Source: Streptomyces cucumeris (lineage in GTDB: Bacteria; Actinomycetota; Actinomycetes; Streptomycetales; Streptomycetaceae). From it: a stretch of 53,900 bases of DNA. The DNA lies in the NCBI RefSeq assembly GCF_024295805.1, contig NZ_JANCLX010000047.1, positions 1-53,900 of the forward strand, given 5' to 3'. This document shows, one piece after another, positions 37,679 through 46,795 of this stretch. Both the position numbers and the translations under genes were made by a program. The notes beneath the pieces are model-generated. The model was not told where the DNA came from and made no database searches. It saw only the letters and a program-made list of their open reading frames with translations. Numbering within the stretch: position 1 is the first letter of the stretch; each line of letters begins with the position of its first letter.

Positions 37679-38674
37679 GTGCTCGTACTCGTCGCTCCCG
37701 GCCAGGGCGCTCAAAAGCCCGGCTTCCTCACCCCCTGGCTCGACCTTCCCGGTGTCACCGAACGACTGACCTGGTGGTCGGCCGTTTCCGGCCTGGACCT
37801 GATCCACTACGGCACCAAGGCCGACGAGGAGGAGATCCGCGACACCGCGGTGGCGCAGCCGCTGCTGGTGGCCGCCGGTCTCGTCGCCGCCCACGCCCTG
37901 TTCTCCGACGGCACCGGCGTGCCCGCCGGTCCGGCCGCCTCGGCGCACCGTCTGGGCGCCGCCGCGGGCCACAGCGTCGGTGAGATCACCGCCGCCGCGG
38001 TCTCCGGAGTGCTCACCGACGAGGCGGCCATGGTGCTGGTCCGCCGCCGCGGCCTGGCCATGGCGGACGCCGCGAGCCGCGCCGAGACCGGTATGGCGGC
38101 CATACTGGGTGGTGAGCAGGACGAGGTCGTCGCACACCTCGACAAGCACGGACTGACCCCGGCCAATGTCAACGGCGCCGGGCAGATCGTGGCCGCGGGC
38201 ACCGCCGAGCAGCTTGCGGCGCTGGCCGAGGACAAGCCGGAGGGTGTGCGCCGCGTCGTACCCCTGAAGGTGGCCGGTGCCTTCCACACCGACCATATGA
38301 CCCCGGCGGTCGCCACGCTCGAGGCCCTGGTCGCGGGTGTCCCGGTCGCCGACCCGCGCACCGCGTACGTCTCCAACCGTGACGGCAAGGTGGTGAGCTC
38401 CGGTGCCGAGGTGATCGAACGGCTGGTCGCCCAGGTGTCGAACCCGGTCCGCTGGGACCTGTGCATGGAGACGTTCCAGGAGCTGGGTGTCACCGGGCTG
38501 ATCGAGCTGGCCCCGGGCGGAACGCTCACCGGTATCGCCAAGCGCGCGCTGCCGGGTGTGGCGAACGTGCCGCTCAAGACGCCGGACGACCTCGACGCGG
38601 CCCGTGCGCTGATCGCCGAGCATGCCGACCCCGCCGACGACACACCGGCCGAAGAGGAGCTCCGAGACGCATGA
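37679..38674 (+). CDS. fabD: malonyl-CoA:ACP transacylase FabD
   Basis: The product is 331 residues from GTG 37679. GTG 37673 would add two residues; the shorter form matches the family start LVLVAPGQGAQ. The nucleophile is S99 in GHSVG, and the His is in AGAFHTDHM. The region GVPAGPAASAH (80-90) is a small insertion relative to E. coli FabD. It loads malonate onto the acyl carrier protein and in Streptomyces also serves polyketide synthases. It overlaps fabH by 4 bp. Confidence 0.97.
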   Translation: MLVLVAPGQGAQKPGFLTPWLDLPGVTERLTWWSAVSGLDLIHYGTKADEEEIRDTAVAQPLLVAAGLVAAHALFSDGTGVPAGPAASAHRLGAAAGHSVGEITAAAVSGVLTDEAAMVLVRRRGLAMADAASRAETGMAAILGGEQDEVVAHLDKHGLTPANVNGAGQIVAAGTAEQLAALAEDKPEGVRRVVPLKVAGAFHTDHMTPAVATLEALVAGVPVADPRTAYVSNRDGKVVSSGAEVIERLVAQVSNPVRWDLCMETFQELGVTGLIELAPGGTLTGIAKRALPGVANVPLKTPDDLDAARALIAEHADPADDTPAEEELRDA

Positions 38675-39681
38675 CCGCGAAGATCAGGTCCAGCAAGGGC
38701 GCACCGTACGCGCGCATCCTCGGTGTCGGCGGCTACCGTCCGACCCGGGTGGTGCCCAACGAGGAGATCCTCAAGCACATCGACTCCTCGGACGAGTGGA
38801 TCCGCAGCCGTTCGGGCATCTCCACCCGCCACTGGGCCGGACCGGACGAGACGGTCGCCCAGATGTCGGTCGAGGCCGGCGGCAAGGCCATCGCCGACGC
38901 CGGGCTGACGCCCGAGCAGATCGGCGCCGTGATCGTCTCCACCGTCTCGCACTTCAAGCAGACCCCGGCGGTCGCCACCGAGATCGCGCATCTGCTCGGC
39001 ACCAAGAAGCCGGCCGCGTTCGACATCTCGGCGGGCTGTGCGGGCTTCGGCTACGGACTGGCCCTGGCCAAGGGCATGGTCACCGACGGCACCGCCGAGC
39101 ATGTGCTGATCATCGGTGTCGAGCGGCTGTCCGACCTCACCGATCTGGAGGACCGGGCCACCGCCTTCCTGTTCGGTGACGGCGCGGGCGCCGTGGTGGT
39201 CGGCCCGTCCAAGGAGCCCGCGATCGGCCCGGTCGTCTGGGGCTCGGAGGGCGACAAGTCCGACACCATCAGCCAGACCCTGCCCTGGGACGTCTACCGC
39301 GAACGGAGCAGCGAGGAGGTACGTTTCCCCGCGCTGCGCCAGGAGGGCCAGGCGGTCTTCCGCTGGGCCGTGTACGAGATGGCCAAGGTCGCCCAGCAGG
39401 CGCTGGACGAGGCCGGGATCACCGCCGACGAGCTCGACGCGTTCATCCCCCACCAGGCCAATCTGCGGATCATCGACTCGATGATCAAAACCCTCAAGCT
39501 GCCGGAGCATGTCACGGTCGCCCGTGATGTGGAGACCACCGGCAACACCTCGGCCGCCTCCATTCCGCTCGCCATGGAGCGGCTGTTGGCGACGGGGCAG
39601 GCGAAGAGCGGCGACACCGCGCTCGTCATCGGATTCGGGGCCGGTCTCGTCTACGCAGCGACGGTCGTTACCCTCCCTTAG
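38671..39681 (+). CDS. fabH: beta-ketoacyl-ACP synthase III FabH
   Basis: The product is 336 residues. The catalytic triad is C123 (DISAGCAGFGY), His in PHQANLRI and Asn in GNTSAASIP. FabH of Streptomyces accepts branched acyl-CoA primers and so sets the iso/anteiso fatty-acid profile. ATG 38671 lies in an ATGA overlap with the fabD stop, giving translational coupling. AcpP follows 82 bp later. Confidence 0.98.
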   Translation: MTAKIRSSKGAPYARILGVGGYRPTRVVPNEEILKHIDSSDEWIRSRSGISTRHWAGPDETVAQMSVEAGGKAIADAGLTPEQIGAVIVSTVSHFKQTPAVATEIAHLLGTKKPAAFDISAGCAGFGYGLALAKGMVTDGTAEHVLIIGVERLSDLTDLEDRATAFLFGDGAGAVVVGPSKEPAIGPVVWGSEGDKSDTISQTLPWDVYRERSSEEVRFPALRQEGQAVFRWAVYEMAKVAQQALDEAGITADELDAFIPHQANLRIIDSMIKTLKLPEHVTVARDVETTGNTSAASIPLAMERLLATGQAKSGDTALVIGFGAGLVYAATVVTLP

Positions 39682-39763
39682 GCTCCATAGTCCATATCCA
39701 CGCAGCCCCGTACGACTCGGACGCTGCGCACCCACCGCAACACACCGAAGAAGGAGCGCCGCA

Positions 39764-40012
39764 ATGGCCGCCACCCAGGAAGAGATCCTCGAGGGTCTCG
39801 CCGAGATCGTCAACGAGATCGCCGGTATCCCGACCGAGGACGTCCTGCTGGACAAGTCCTTCACGGACGACCTGGACGTCGACTCGCTCTCCATGGTCGA
39901 GGTCGTCGTCGCCGCCGAAGAGCGCTTCGACGTCAAGATCCCGGACGACGACGTCAAGAACCTCAAGACCGTCGGTGACGCCGTCGACTACATCCTGAAG
40001 CACCAGGGCTGA
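39764..40012 (+). CDS. acpP: acyl carrier protein of fatty acid synthesis
   Basis: The product is 82 residues. The phosphopantetheine attachment Ser is S41 in DVDSLSMVEV. The protein is strongly acidic, with the usual four-helix plan (EEILEGLAEIVNEIAGI, FTDDLDVDSLSMVEVVVAAEERF, VKNLKTVGDAVDYIL). AAGGAG lies 9 bp before ATG 39764. It carries acyl intermediates between FabD, FabH and FabF, encoded on both sides. Confidence 0.98.
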   Translation: MAATQEEILEGLAEIVNEIAGIPTEDVLLDKSFTDDLDVDSLSMVEVVVAAEERFDVKIPDDDVKNLKTVGDAVDYILKHQG

Positions 40013-40080
40013 GCCGAGGGCTCGTCGCCACCCATGCGGTGGCAGGTCCAGCACCCTCTACACGTGGAGTAAGAATTCCT

Positions 40081-41343
40081 GTGAACTCGACCAATCGCAC
40101 CGTGGTCGTCACCGGTGTTGGTGCCACGACGCCGCTGGGTGGCGACGCCTCGTCCACCTGGGAGGGCCTGCTCGCCGGACGTTCCGGCGTCGGCCTCCTG
40201 GAGCAGGACTGGGCGGCCGAGCTCCCGGTCCGGATCGCCGCGGGTATCGCGGTCGACCCGGCCACCGTCATCCCCCGGCCGCAGGCCCGCAAACTGGACC
40301 GCTCGGCGCAGTTCGCGCTGATCGCGGCCCGTGAGGCATGGGCGGACGCGGGCTTCACCGCCAAGGCGGGTGAGGACGGTTCGGTCGACCCCGACCGGCT
40401 GGGCGCGGTCGTCGCCTCCGGTATCGGCGGGGTCACCACCCTGCTCGACCAGTACGACGTGCTGCGGGAGAAGGGTGTCCGCAAGGTCTCCCCGCACACG
40501 GTGCCGATGCTCATGCCCAACGGCCCGGCGGCCAATGTGGGTCTGGAGGTCGGCGCCCGCGCCGGTGTCCACACCCCGGTCAGCGCCTGTGCCTCGGGCG
40601 CCGAGGCCATCGGCTACGCCATCGAGATGATCCGCACCGGCCGTGCCGACGTGGTCGTCGCGGGCGGCACCGAGGCGGCCATCCACCCGCTGCCCATCGC
40701 CGCGTTCGGCAACATGATGGCGATGTCCAAGAACAACGACGACCCGCAGGGCGCCTCCCGCCCCTACGACGTCGACCGCAACGGCTTCGTGCTCGGTGAG
40801 GGCGCCGGTGTCGTGGTCCTGGAGTCGGCCGAGCACGCCGCCCGGCGCGGCGCCCGGGTCTATGCGGAGGCCGTCGGCCAGGGCATCTCGGCCGACGCCC
40901 ACCACATCACCCAGCCCGAGCCGTCCGGCAACGGCATCGCGCACGCCCTGCAGAACCTGCTGGACTCCAGCGACCTCAAGCCCGCCGAGATCGCGCACAT
41001 CAATGCGCACGCGACCTCCACCCCGCAGGGTGATGTCGCCGAGATCAAGGCGCTGCGCAAGGTGTTCGGCCACGATGTGGACCACATGGCGCTGTCCGCC
41101 ACCAAGTCCATGACGGGCCACCTGCTGGGCGGCGCGGGCGGTGTGGAGACGGTCGCCAGCGTGCTGGCGCTGTACCACCGGACCGCCCCGCCGACGATCA
41201 ACATCGAGAACCTCGACCCGGAGGCGGACGCGGATGTCGTGCGCGACAAGCCGAGGGCGCTTCCCGAGGGCACCATCGCCGCGCTGAACGACTCGTTCGG
41301 CTTCGGCGGGCACAACGTGGTACTGGCCTTCCGCACCGTCTGA
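40081..41343 (+). CDS. fabF: beta-ketoacyl-ACP synthase II FabF
   Basis: The product is 420 residues starting at GTG 40081. The elongating ketosynthase triad is C170 (VSACASGAEA), His in INAHATSTPQGD and His in KSMTGHLLGGAGG. It condenses malonyl-ACP with acyl-ACP in chain elongation. It is the last gene of the operon, followed within 20 bp by an 18-bp terminator stem. Only a weak GGAG lies upstream, 15 bp from the start. Confidence 0.97.
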   Translation: MNSTNRTVVVTGVGATTPLGGDASSTWEGLLAGRSGVGLLEQDWAAELPVRIAAGIAVDPATVIPRPQARKLDRSAQFALIAAREAWADAGFTAKAGEDGSVDPDRLGAVVASGIGGVTTLLDQYDVLREKGVRKVSPHTVPMLMPNGPAANVGLEVGARAGVHTPVSACASGAEAIGYAIEMIRTGRADVVVAGGTEAAIHPLPIAAFGNMMAMSKNNDDPQGASRPYDVDRNGFVLGEGAGVVVLESAEHAARRGARVYAEAVGQGISADAHHITQPEPSGNGIAHALQNLLDSSDLKPAEIAHINAHATSTPQGDVAEIKALRKVFGHDVDHMALSATKSMTGHLLGGAGGVETVASVLALYHRTAPPTINIENLDPEADADVVRDKPRALPEGTIAALNDSFGFGGHNVVLAFRTV

Positions 41344-41362
41344 CGGTCGTTCGGCTCACCTT

Positions 41363-41404
41363 CGGTGGCCCGCCCCGGCTTCTCTGAGCCGGGGCGGGCC
41401 ACCG
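41363..41404. terminator. bidirectional terminator after fabF
   Basis: The arms at 41363-41380 and 41387-41404 are perfectly complementary over 18 bp (core GGCCCGCCCCGGCT) with loop TCTCTG. They terminate fabF and the convergent dehydrogenase gene. Confidence 0.92.
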
Positions 41405-41425
41405 GTGCGTGGTGGGGCGTTGCGG

Positions 41426-42322
41426 TTACGCCCGGCCGTCGTCGTCGAAGCTGGCGAAGTACGAGGCAGCCATGTCCTCGTCGCCGTGGCCCTGGGCGAT
41501 GGCGCGCCGGAACCGTTCGGCGCCCGCAGCGGCCACGTCCAGCCGCACCCCGCTGCGCTCCCCCGCCGCCACGATCAGCCGGGCGTCCTTCTCCGCGGTC
41601 CTGGTCGCGAAGCTGGGTGCGAGGTCGCCGCTGAGCAGCTGGCCCGCCTTGACCCGCAGATAGCCGTTGTCCAGCGGTCCGTCGGCGATGGCGTCGAAGA
41701 ACCCCTGCGGGTCCACGCCCAGCCCCTTGGCGAGGGCGAGCGCCTCGGCGGCGCCGTGGGTGACATTGAGCACCCAGCTGTTGAGCACCAGCTTCAGCCG
41801 GGTGGCCGCGCCGTCCGCCCCGTTCTCGCCGACCCAGACCGTACGGCTGCCGACGGCGTCGAAAACCGGCCATACCGCGGCGCGCACCGGGGCCGGACCC
41901 GCGGCCAGCACCAGCAGTCGGCCGCTCTCGGCGGGCTGCCGGGTGCCCAGCACCGGGGAGTCGACGAGGACGAGCTCCGTCTCGTGGGCGAACGCTGCGA
42001 GGGCTTCGAGCCCCTCCAGCCCCGCGGTGGTCGCCTGGGCCCATACGGTGCCGGGGCGCAGCCCGTCCCGGGCCTGGCGCATCGTCTCCAGGGCCGCGGG
42101 GCCGTCATGGAGCATGGTGAGCACCACATCGGCGCCGTCGACGGCCTCGGCGGGGGTTCCGGTGACGCGCACCCCGTCGGCGGCGAGCGGTTCGGCCTTG
42201 GCGCGGGTGCGGTTCCACGCGCGGGTGTCCAGTCCGGACCGGGCGAGGTTACGGGCCATACCGGAGCCCATGATGCCGGTGCCGAGCACGGCGACGGAGC
42301 GTGCCGGGAGTTTTTCGGTCAT
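41426..42322 (-). CDS. NAD(P)-dependent beta-hydroxyacid dehydrogenase / imine reductase-like
   Basis: The product is 298 residues. The Rossmann motif VLGTGIMGSGMARNLARSG is at the N-terminus. DSPVLGTRQPAESGRLLVLAAG covers the substrate loop, and K in RLKLVLNSWVLN is the catalytic Lys region of 3-hydroxyisobutyrate-dehydrogenase-type enzymes. The C-terminal all-helical domain dimerises. The substrate could be 3-hydroxyisobutyrate, tartronate semialdehyde or an imine. TAGCGT, 13 bp before the ATG, suggests near-leaderless transcription. Confidence 0.9.
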   Translation of the reverse strand: MTEKLPARSVAVLGTGIMGSGMARNLARSGLDTRAWNRTRAKAEPLAADGVRVTGTPAEAVDGADVVLTMLHDGPAALETMRQARDGLRPGTVWAQATTAGLEGLEALAAFAHETELVLVDSPVLGTRQPAESGRLLVLAAGPAPVRAAVWPVFDAVGSRTVWVGENGADGAATRLKLVLNSWVLNVTHGAAEALALAKGLGVDPQGFFDAIADGPLDNGYLRVKAGQLLSGDLAPSFATRTAEKDARLIVAAGERSGVRLDVAAAGAERFRRAIAQGHGDEDMAASYFASFDDDGRA

Positions 42323-42356
42323 GCCGCCACGCTAGTCCCGGCGGGGCGCGGGAAGG

Positions 42357-42851
42357 TCAGACGACCTGGTGGAGCCAGCGGACGGGGGCGCCCTCACCCG
42401 CGTAACGGAAGGGCTCCAGCTCATCGTCCCAGGGCTTGCCGAGCAGTTTGGCGATCTCCCCCTCGAGTTCGCTCTCACCGCGCGCGGAGCGGGCGACGGC
42501 GGCCCGCAGCCGGTCCTCGGGGATCAGGATGTCGCCGTGCATACCGGTGACGGCGTGGAAGATGCCCAGGTCAGGAGTGGAGCTGTAGCGCTCACCCTCG
42601 GCGGTGGCACAGGGTTCGGCCGTCACCTCGAAGCGCAGCAGATGCCAGCCGCGCAGCGCGGACGCCAGTTTGGAGGCCGTACCGACCTCGCCCTGCCAGG
42701 AAAACTCCGCGCGCCAGCTGCCCGGGGCGGCGGGCTGCTTGATCCAGTCGAGCGTGACGCGCACGCCGAGGACGCCCGCGACGGCCCATTCGACATGCGG
42801 GCACAGCGCGCGCGGTGCGGAGTGCACATACAGAACTCCACGTGTCGTCAC
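42357..42851 (-). CDS. DUF3145 protein
   Basis: The product is 164 residues from GTG 42851 behind AGGAGG. VLYVHSAPRALCPHVEWAV and VRVTLDWIKQPAAPGSWRAEFSWQG open the domain, followed by HGDILIPEDRLRAA and KPWDDELEPFRYAGEGAPVRWLHQVV. DUF3145 is conserved in actinobacteria and cytoplasmic, with no known function. Proximity to fatty-acid genes is common in Streptomyces (memory), which may hint at lipid metabolism. Confidence 0.92.
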   Translation of the reverse strand: MTTRGVLYVHSAPRALCPHVEWAVAGVLGVRVTLDWIKQPAAPGSWRAEFSWQGEVGTASKLASALRGWHLLRFEVTAEPCATAEGERYSSTPDLGIFHAVTGMHGDILIPEDRLRAAVARSARGESELEGEIAKLLGKPWDDELEPFRYAGEGAPVRWLHQVV

Positions 42852-43177
42852 CGGGACCTCCTGTGCGGTTCGAGGTGCGCCTTCCCCAGCGGCCTCATGT
42901 CCGTACCGGTCGTGTCCGGGACACCACCCGACATTCTGCCCTAGTGATCACCTCTGCACCAGTCCCGACATTACCTGCAGTGAAATTTATCGTGCAGAAT
43001 TCTCTAGAAAAGGGACACGATGTGACGCGGCGTAAGGTGGCCGTACCGTACAGCGCCCCTCGACACTGGCCGGAAGCGCATCTGTCACAAGAAAAAAGTA
43101 CCGCGCGGACCAGTCGGAGGAGTGACGTACCGTCGGACCCGGATAGATATCACCCATCAGTCGGAGGGGGAACAACC
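42852..43177. other. intergenic region upstream of the GDSL lipoprotein gene
   Basis: No gene is supported. The middle (about 42960-43020) is AT-rich, with CTGCA-N11-TGCAG (42978-42998) as a small inverted repeat, and probably holds the promoter. GGAGGGGG at 43163-43170 is the ribosome-binding site of the next gene. Confidence 0.4.
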
Positions 43178-44116
43178 ATGCGGGCCAGCGCGACACGCCG
43201 GAAGCGGTCGGCCACCGCGTCCATGACCGGGCGTGCTGCCGTGCGTCCGACCGTGCGGCCCGTGGCGCGCGCGGGGGTCGCGCTCCTCACCACGGCCGCC
43301 GTGTTGAGCGTCTCGGGCTGCTTCAGCAGCTCGGACAGTCCGTCCCGGCAGGGCCCCTCCCGGGGCGGGAAGTCGCCGCACGCCAAACCCAGGGTCGTCT
43401 GGAACACCAGCCCGGACTCCCTGGCCTCGCTGGGCGACTCCATCACCCGCGGTTTCGACGCCTGCTCGGTGCTCTCCGACTGCCCGGAGGTGTCCTGGTC
43501 CACCGGCAAGGAGGTGAACAGCCTCGCCCAGCGGCTGCGCTCGACCACCAGTAGCTGGAACTTCGCCAAGACCGGCGCGGTGATGGACGATCTGCCCGCC
43601 CAGGTCACGGCGGCGGTGGCGCGCAAGCCCCAGCTCGTGACCGTGATGATCGGCGCCAATGACGCCTGCCGGGCCTCGGTCTCCGATATGACCTCGCCCG
43701 AGGAGTTCCGCACCACTTTCACCTCCGCCCTCACCAAACTCCGGCGTGAGCTGCCCAAGACCCAGGTGTACGTGGCGAGCGTGCCCGATCTGAAGCGGCT
43801 GTGGTCGGAGGGGCGGAAGAACGTCCTGGGGAAGCAGATCTGGAAGCTGGGCATCTGCCCCTCGATGCTCAAGGACTCCGACGCCCTGGACGCGGCCTCG
43901 ATGGACCGGCGGCGCCAGGTGGCGCAGCGGGTGAAGAGCTACAACAAGGTGCTCAAGGATGTATGCGGCCGGGACGAGCTGTGCCGCTACGATCCCGCCG
44001 TGCACAACTACCGCTTCACCACGCGTGAGTTGAGCAAGTGGGACTGGTTCCACCCCAGCAAGGCCGGTCAGCAGCGGCTGGCCGCGATGGCCTACCGGAG
44101 GATCTCGGCGCCGTAG
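43178..44116 (+). CDS. SGNH/GDSL hydrolase lipoprotein
   Basis: The product is 312 residues. A twin-Arg-containing leader (residues 1-31) precedes a hydrophobic run and lipobox SVSGC, so C48 would be lipidated and the enzyme held on the outer face of the membrane. Block I GDSIT has the nucleophile S88. Block III is GANDAC, and DWFHPS provides the Asp and His. Several Cys residues (CSVL, CPEV, CPSM, CGRDELC) suggest disulphides. It is probably an esterase or lipase of envelope or extracellular acyl groups. Confidence 0.92.
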   Translation: MRASATRRKRSATASMTGRAAVRPTVRPVARAGVALLTTAAVLSVSGCFSSSDSPSRQGPSRGGKSPHAKPRVVWNTSPDSLASLGDSITRGFDACSVLSDCPEVSWSTGKEVNSLAQRLRSTTSSWNFAKTGAVMDDLPAQVTAAVARKPQLVTVMIGANDACRASVSDMTSPEEFRTTFTSALTKLRRELPKTQVYVASVPDLKRLWSEGRKNVLGKQIWKLGICPSMLKDSDALDAASMDRRRQVAQRVKSYNKVLKDVCGRDELCRYDPAVHNYRFTTRELSKWDWFHPSKAGQQRLAAMAYRRISAP

Positions 44117-44179
44117 CCGCGCGGGCCGCGGCGGTCCCGGAGGCGGGAGCTGATGGGGGCTCGGAGGAGCCGGAGGACT

Positions 44180-44217
44180 GGGGCGGGGCGGCCCGGTCAC
44201 CCGGACCGCCCCGCCCC
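44180..44217. terminator. bidirectional terminator
   Basis: GGGGCGGGGCGG (44180-44191) and CCGCCCCGCCCC (44206-44217) are perfect 12-bp arms, extended inside by CCGG/CCGG around loop TCAC. It lies between the GDSL gene and the convergent secreted-protein gene. Confidence 0.88.
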
Positions 44218-44224
44218 GCACGGA

Positions 44225-44722
44225 TCAGCGCATCGGGTTGACGAGCATGATCGAGTGCTCGGTGTCGGCCACGGTGCGCGGCATCGGCACGAAGTCACCG
44301 CGGTCGCCGTACTTCACCATGCGGGCCTCGGCGTAGGCCGCGCCGTCGACGAAGTACCCGCTGCCGTCGACGGAGAAGCGGTGCTGCCGGCCGTCACAGA
44401 TGGCCGGTGCGGAGCCGAGGCTGTCGCGTTCGGCGCCCTGCGTCAGCGTGACGACGATGCTGGCGCGCGGGGAGTCCATCGTGTCGTACGCACAGCGGTA
44501 GGTGCCGTACACCGTGACGGTGCCGCCCCGGTTGACGTACCCGGTGCGGTCGATGGACAGGCTGTCGCCCCAGGGCAGGGGCACGGCCGGACGGGAGATG
44601 GCGTCGGCGGCCCGAGGGGGCACGCCGCGGCTCTCGGGGGCGCCGGCCGACGTGGCGTGCGCGGCCGGGGCCGAGATGAGCAGGACGGCGATGGCGCCGA
44701 GGACGCGATGACAATTGCGCAT
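44225..44722 (-). CDS. secreted protein of unknown function (DUF6299-like)
   Basis: The product is 165 residues. ATG 44722 is preceded by GGAGG. A signal peptide ends near AAHA-TSA (about residue 23). The mature part, after a Pro/Ala stretch, is beta-rich: LSIDRTGYVNRGGTVTVYGTYRCAYD and SAPAICDGRQHRFSVDG. One disulphide between the two Cys is probable. The pattern recalls the Streptomyces DUF6299 proteins (from memory), whose function is unknown. Confidence 0.72.
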   Translation of the reverse strand: MRNCHRVLGAIAVLLISAPAAHATSAGAPESRGVPPRAADAISRPAVPLPWGDSLSIDRTGYVNRGGTVTVYGTYRCAYDTMDSPRASIVVTLTQGAERDSLGSAPAICDGRQHRFSVDGSGYFVDGAAYAEARMVKYGDRGDFVPMPRTVADTEHSIMLVNPMR

Positions 44723-44879
44723 GAACGGAATCCTCCGTGTGCGGGGAGCGGATTCCTGTAGAGCTACCGGGCGCGCGGACCGCGCGGCGGGACCCTCACC
44801 CGCCGGGCGGCGTGTCCCGCGCCGCCCAACGGGTGTCTCCAGGGCGGCGGGTTGACCCTCCGGGGACGCGGCGACGGGG

Positions 44880-46196
44880 TCAGTCGATGAACCGCACATC
44901 CGGGTGGCGGGACGAAGGGCCGTCGAACAACCGCTGGTGACGGCCGTGCAGATGCTGTTCGAAGAAGGCGGTGAGATAGGCCCGCCGGCTCGCGGTGAAC
45001 CGCCGGGGGTCAACCCCGCCGATCATGTTGGCCGTTAGCCCGTCCGGCAGGGTGAACCGCTCGTCGAGACCGGGCAGCATCGTCTGGTAGTCGGTGAACG
45101 AGTTGTGCTCGGCGGCCTCGGTCCACAGGTCGCGCTTCCAGCCGGTGGAGTTGCGCCACATGGCCCGCCAGGACGGGGAGTGGCGGTGGGTGTGCGGACG
45201 GCGGCTGTCGTCCGTCGTCAGCCAGGCACCCATCTGGAGAAAGGGCCGGTCCAGTCCGGTGCGGGCGACCGGCAGCAGCTCCCCGGGGTCGGCCCAGTCG
45301 TAGCCGAGCGGCCCGTCGAGGTTCACCCCCGCCCGGATCCGGCGGTCCAGCCGCATCGCCTCGGCCGTGGCCATCCCGCCGAGCGAATGCCCGAACATGC
45401 CGATACGAGAGGCGTCGAGGGCTGCTGCGAGCCCGCGCGGGAGGGAGTGCGGCTCCTTGGGTGTCCGGCCACGCGCGAGGGCCTCCACCCGGTCGAGGAC
45501 GAAGCGGATGTCGGCGATGCGGACATCCAGGGCGGCCTTGTTGCGCCGCGAGACCGGTTCGATGGCACCGAGACCGGGCGCCGGTTCGACCACCCGGCCA
45601 CCGGGGAACTCCACGGCGTGCGTCTCGTAGGGGGCGTCCACGGTGACCACGACATAGCCATGGCTGGCCAGTTCGGTGACGGCGGTGGTGTCCAGGGTGC
45701 GTTCGTTGTACATCCCCGGGGCGTGGAGCACCACCGGCCTGCGGGTACGGCCGGGCGCCACGTCCGCGCCGGTGCGGGCGTGGGTGGTGAACCCGGCCCA
45801 GTCGATGTCCCCCCGTTCCAGCTTGAGTATCTTCGCCGCGCCCGCCCCGAACACGGCGGCGGCGCGGGGCGCCATATAGGGCGCGGCCGGTGCGTCACCG
45901 TCCCGGGCGGCCGGGTACCACACCCCGGCCATCAACTCCCGGAACTGCTTCCCCGCTCCGCTCCAGCCCGGCTGGCGCCGGGTCCGGTCCACCAGGTGCA
46001 GTTCGGTGACACCGACCGGGTGCGGCCCGGTGGGCCGGGGCAGTTCGAGCCGTACGGGTTCCGTGTCCGGCCGGCCCCGCTCGGCACGGGACCGGGAGGT
46101 GTCCTCGCCCCCGTTGGCGATGGCGACGGAGGTGAGGGTGACGGCGGCGCCGGTGGCGGCCAGTCCGCCCAGGAGTTGACGTCGTGACATTCGCAT
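44880..46196 (-). CDS. Tat-exported alpha/beta hydrolase, PAF-acetylhydrolase-like
   Basis: The product is 438 residues. MRMSRRQLLGGLAATG is a twin-arginine signal, so it is exported folded. The fold resembles the platelet-activating-factor acetylhydrolase plasma/isoform II family, and Streptomyces lipases of this type. The nucleophile is S271 in GHSLGG (269-274), the acid D293 in NLDG, and the His is likely in AEHNSF (about 371). The family signature VDAPYETHAVEFP follows VVVTVD. It would hydrolyse short acyl esters outside the cell. It is followed leftward by the DUF6299-like gene. Confidence 0.9.
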   Translation of the reverse strand: MRMSRRQLLGGLAATGAAVTLTSVAIANGGEDTSRSRAERGRPDTEPVRLELPRPTGPHPVGVTELHLVDRTRRQPGWSGAGKQFRELMAGVWYPAARDGDAPAAPYMAPRAAAVFGAGAAKILKLERGDIDWAGFTTHARTGADVAPGRTRRPVVLHAPGMYNERTLDTTAVTELASHGYVVVTVDAPYETHAVEFPGGRVVEPAPGLGAIEPVSRRNKAALDVRIADIRFVLDRVEALARGRTPKEPHSLPRGLAAALDASRIGMFGHSLGGMATAEAMRLDRRIRAGVNLDGPLGYDWADPGELLPVARTGLDRPFLQMGAWLTTDDSRRPHTHRHSPSWRAMWRNSTGWKRDLWTEAAEHNSFTDYQTMLPGLDERFTLPDGLTANMIGGVDPRRFTASRRAYLTAFFEQHLHGRHQRLFDGPSSRHPDVRFID

Positions 46197-46260
46197 GCCC
46201 CGACCCTCTCGGAGGACCGGGGCACGGGAACACTGCCGAAAGTCAGGCCTTCGACATGAC

Positions 46261-46701
46261 CTAGCCGGCTTGCGCGGGCATGGTCGACGCCTGCGGCGCC
46301 GAGGTCTGCGGCATGGAGATCTGCGGCACCGAGACCTGCGGCACGGCCGCGCGGTCCCCCATGGCCGGACCCTGCTGCATGGCCGGGCGGTTCATCCCGG
46401 ACATCCCCGCGTGGGACGAGTCGCTGCGCTCGTGCTTCTTCTCCGGGTTGTTGCGGACCCTCACGTTGGAGCACTTGCTGCCGACGTTGGTGTCCCCGGT
46501 CGCACCGGCGACGGCGGCGTCCAGGTAGCCCCCGCCGTACTGGGTGCTGCAGTGGTTCTCCTGGAACGTTCCGCCCAGGGCAGAGGCGAGCAGCGCCTCA
46601 CCCGAAGGCCCCGACTGCGCCTGGGCCACGCTGACTCCGCCGAAGGCCACAGCACAGAACGCCGAGGCGCCCACGGCCACCGCTCGCATCGCTCGTCTCA
46701 T
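46261..46701 (-). CDS. secreted protein with PQxS repeats at the C-terminus
   Basis: The product is 146 residues. AAAGGTG lies 5 bp before ATG 46701. A signal peptide ends near AQA-QSG (about residue 29). Two Cys (ENHCSTQ, SKCSNV) probably form a disulphide in a small domain of about 55 residues. After a basic/His stretch the tail has four pentads VPQVS, VPQIS, MPQTS, APQAS, preceded by Met-rich segments. No family is recognised. Tail repeats of this kind suit cell-wall spanning or protein binding. It is apparently a single gene. Confidence 0.65.
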   Translation of the reverse strand: MRRAMRAVAVGASAFCAVAFGGVSVAQAQSGPSGEALLASALGGTFQENHCSTQYGGGYLDAAVAGATGDTNVGSKCSNVRVRNNPEKKHERSDSSHAGMSGMNRPAMQQGPAMGDRAAVPQVSVPQISMPQTSAPQASTMPAQAG

Positions 46702-46795
46702 CGGTCACCTTTCCCTCACTCGTACACGAATGTCTGCGTGCAGACTTCCGGCCCACGTCGACGGGTGGCGGCTCCGACACGGCCGCTTAGACCGA

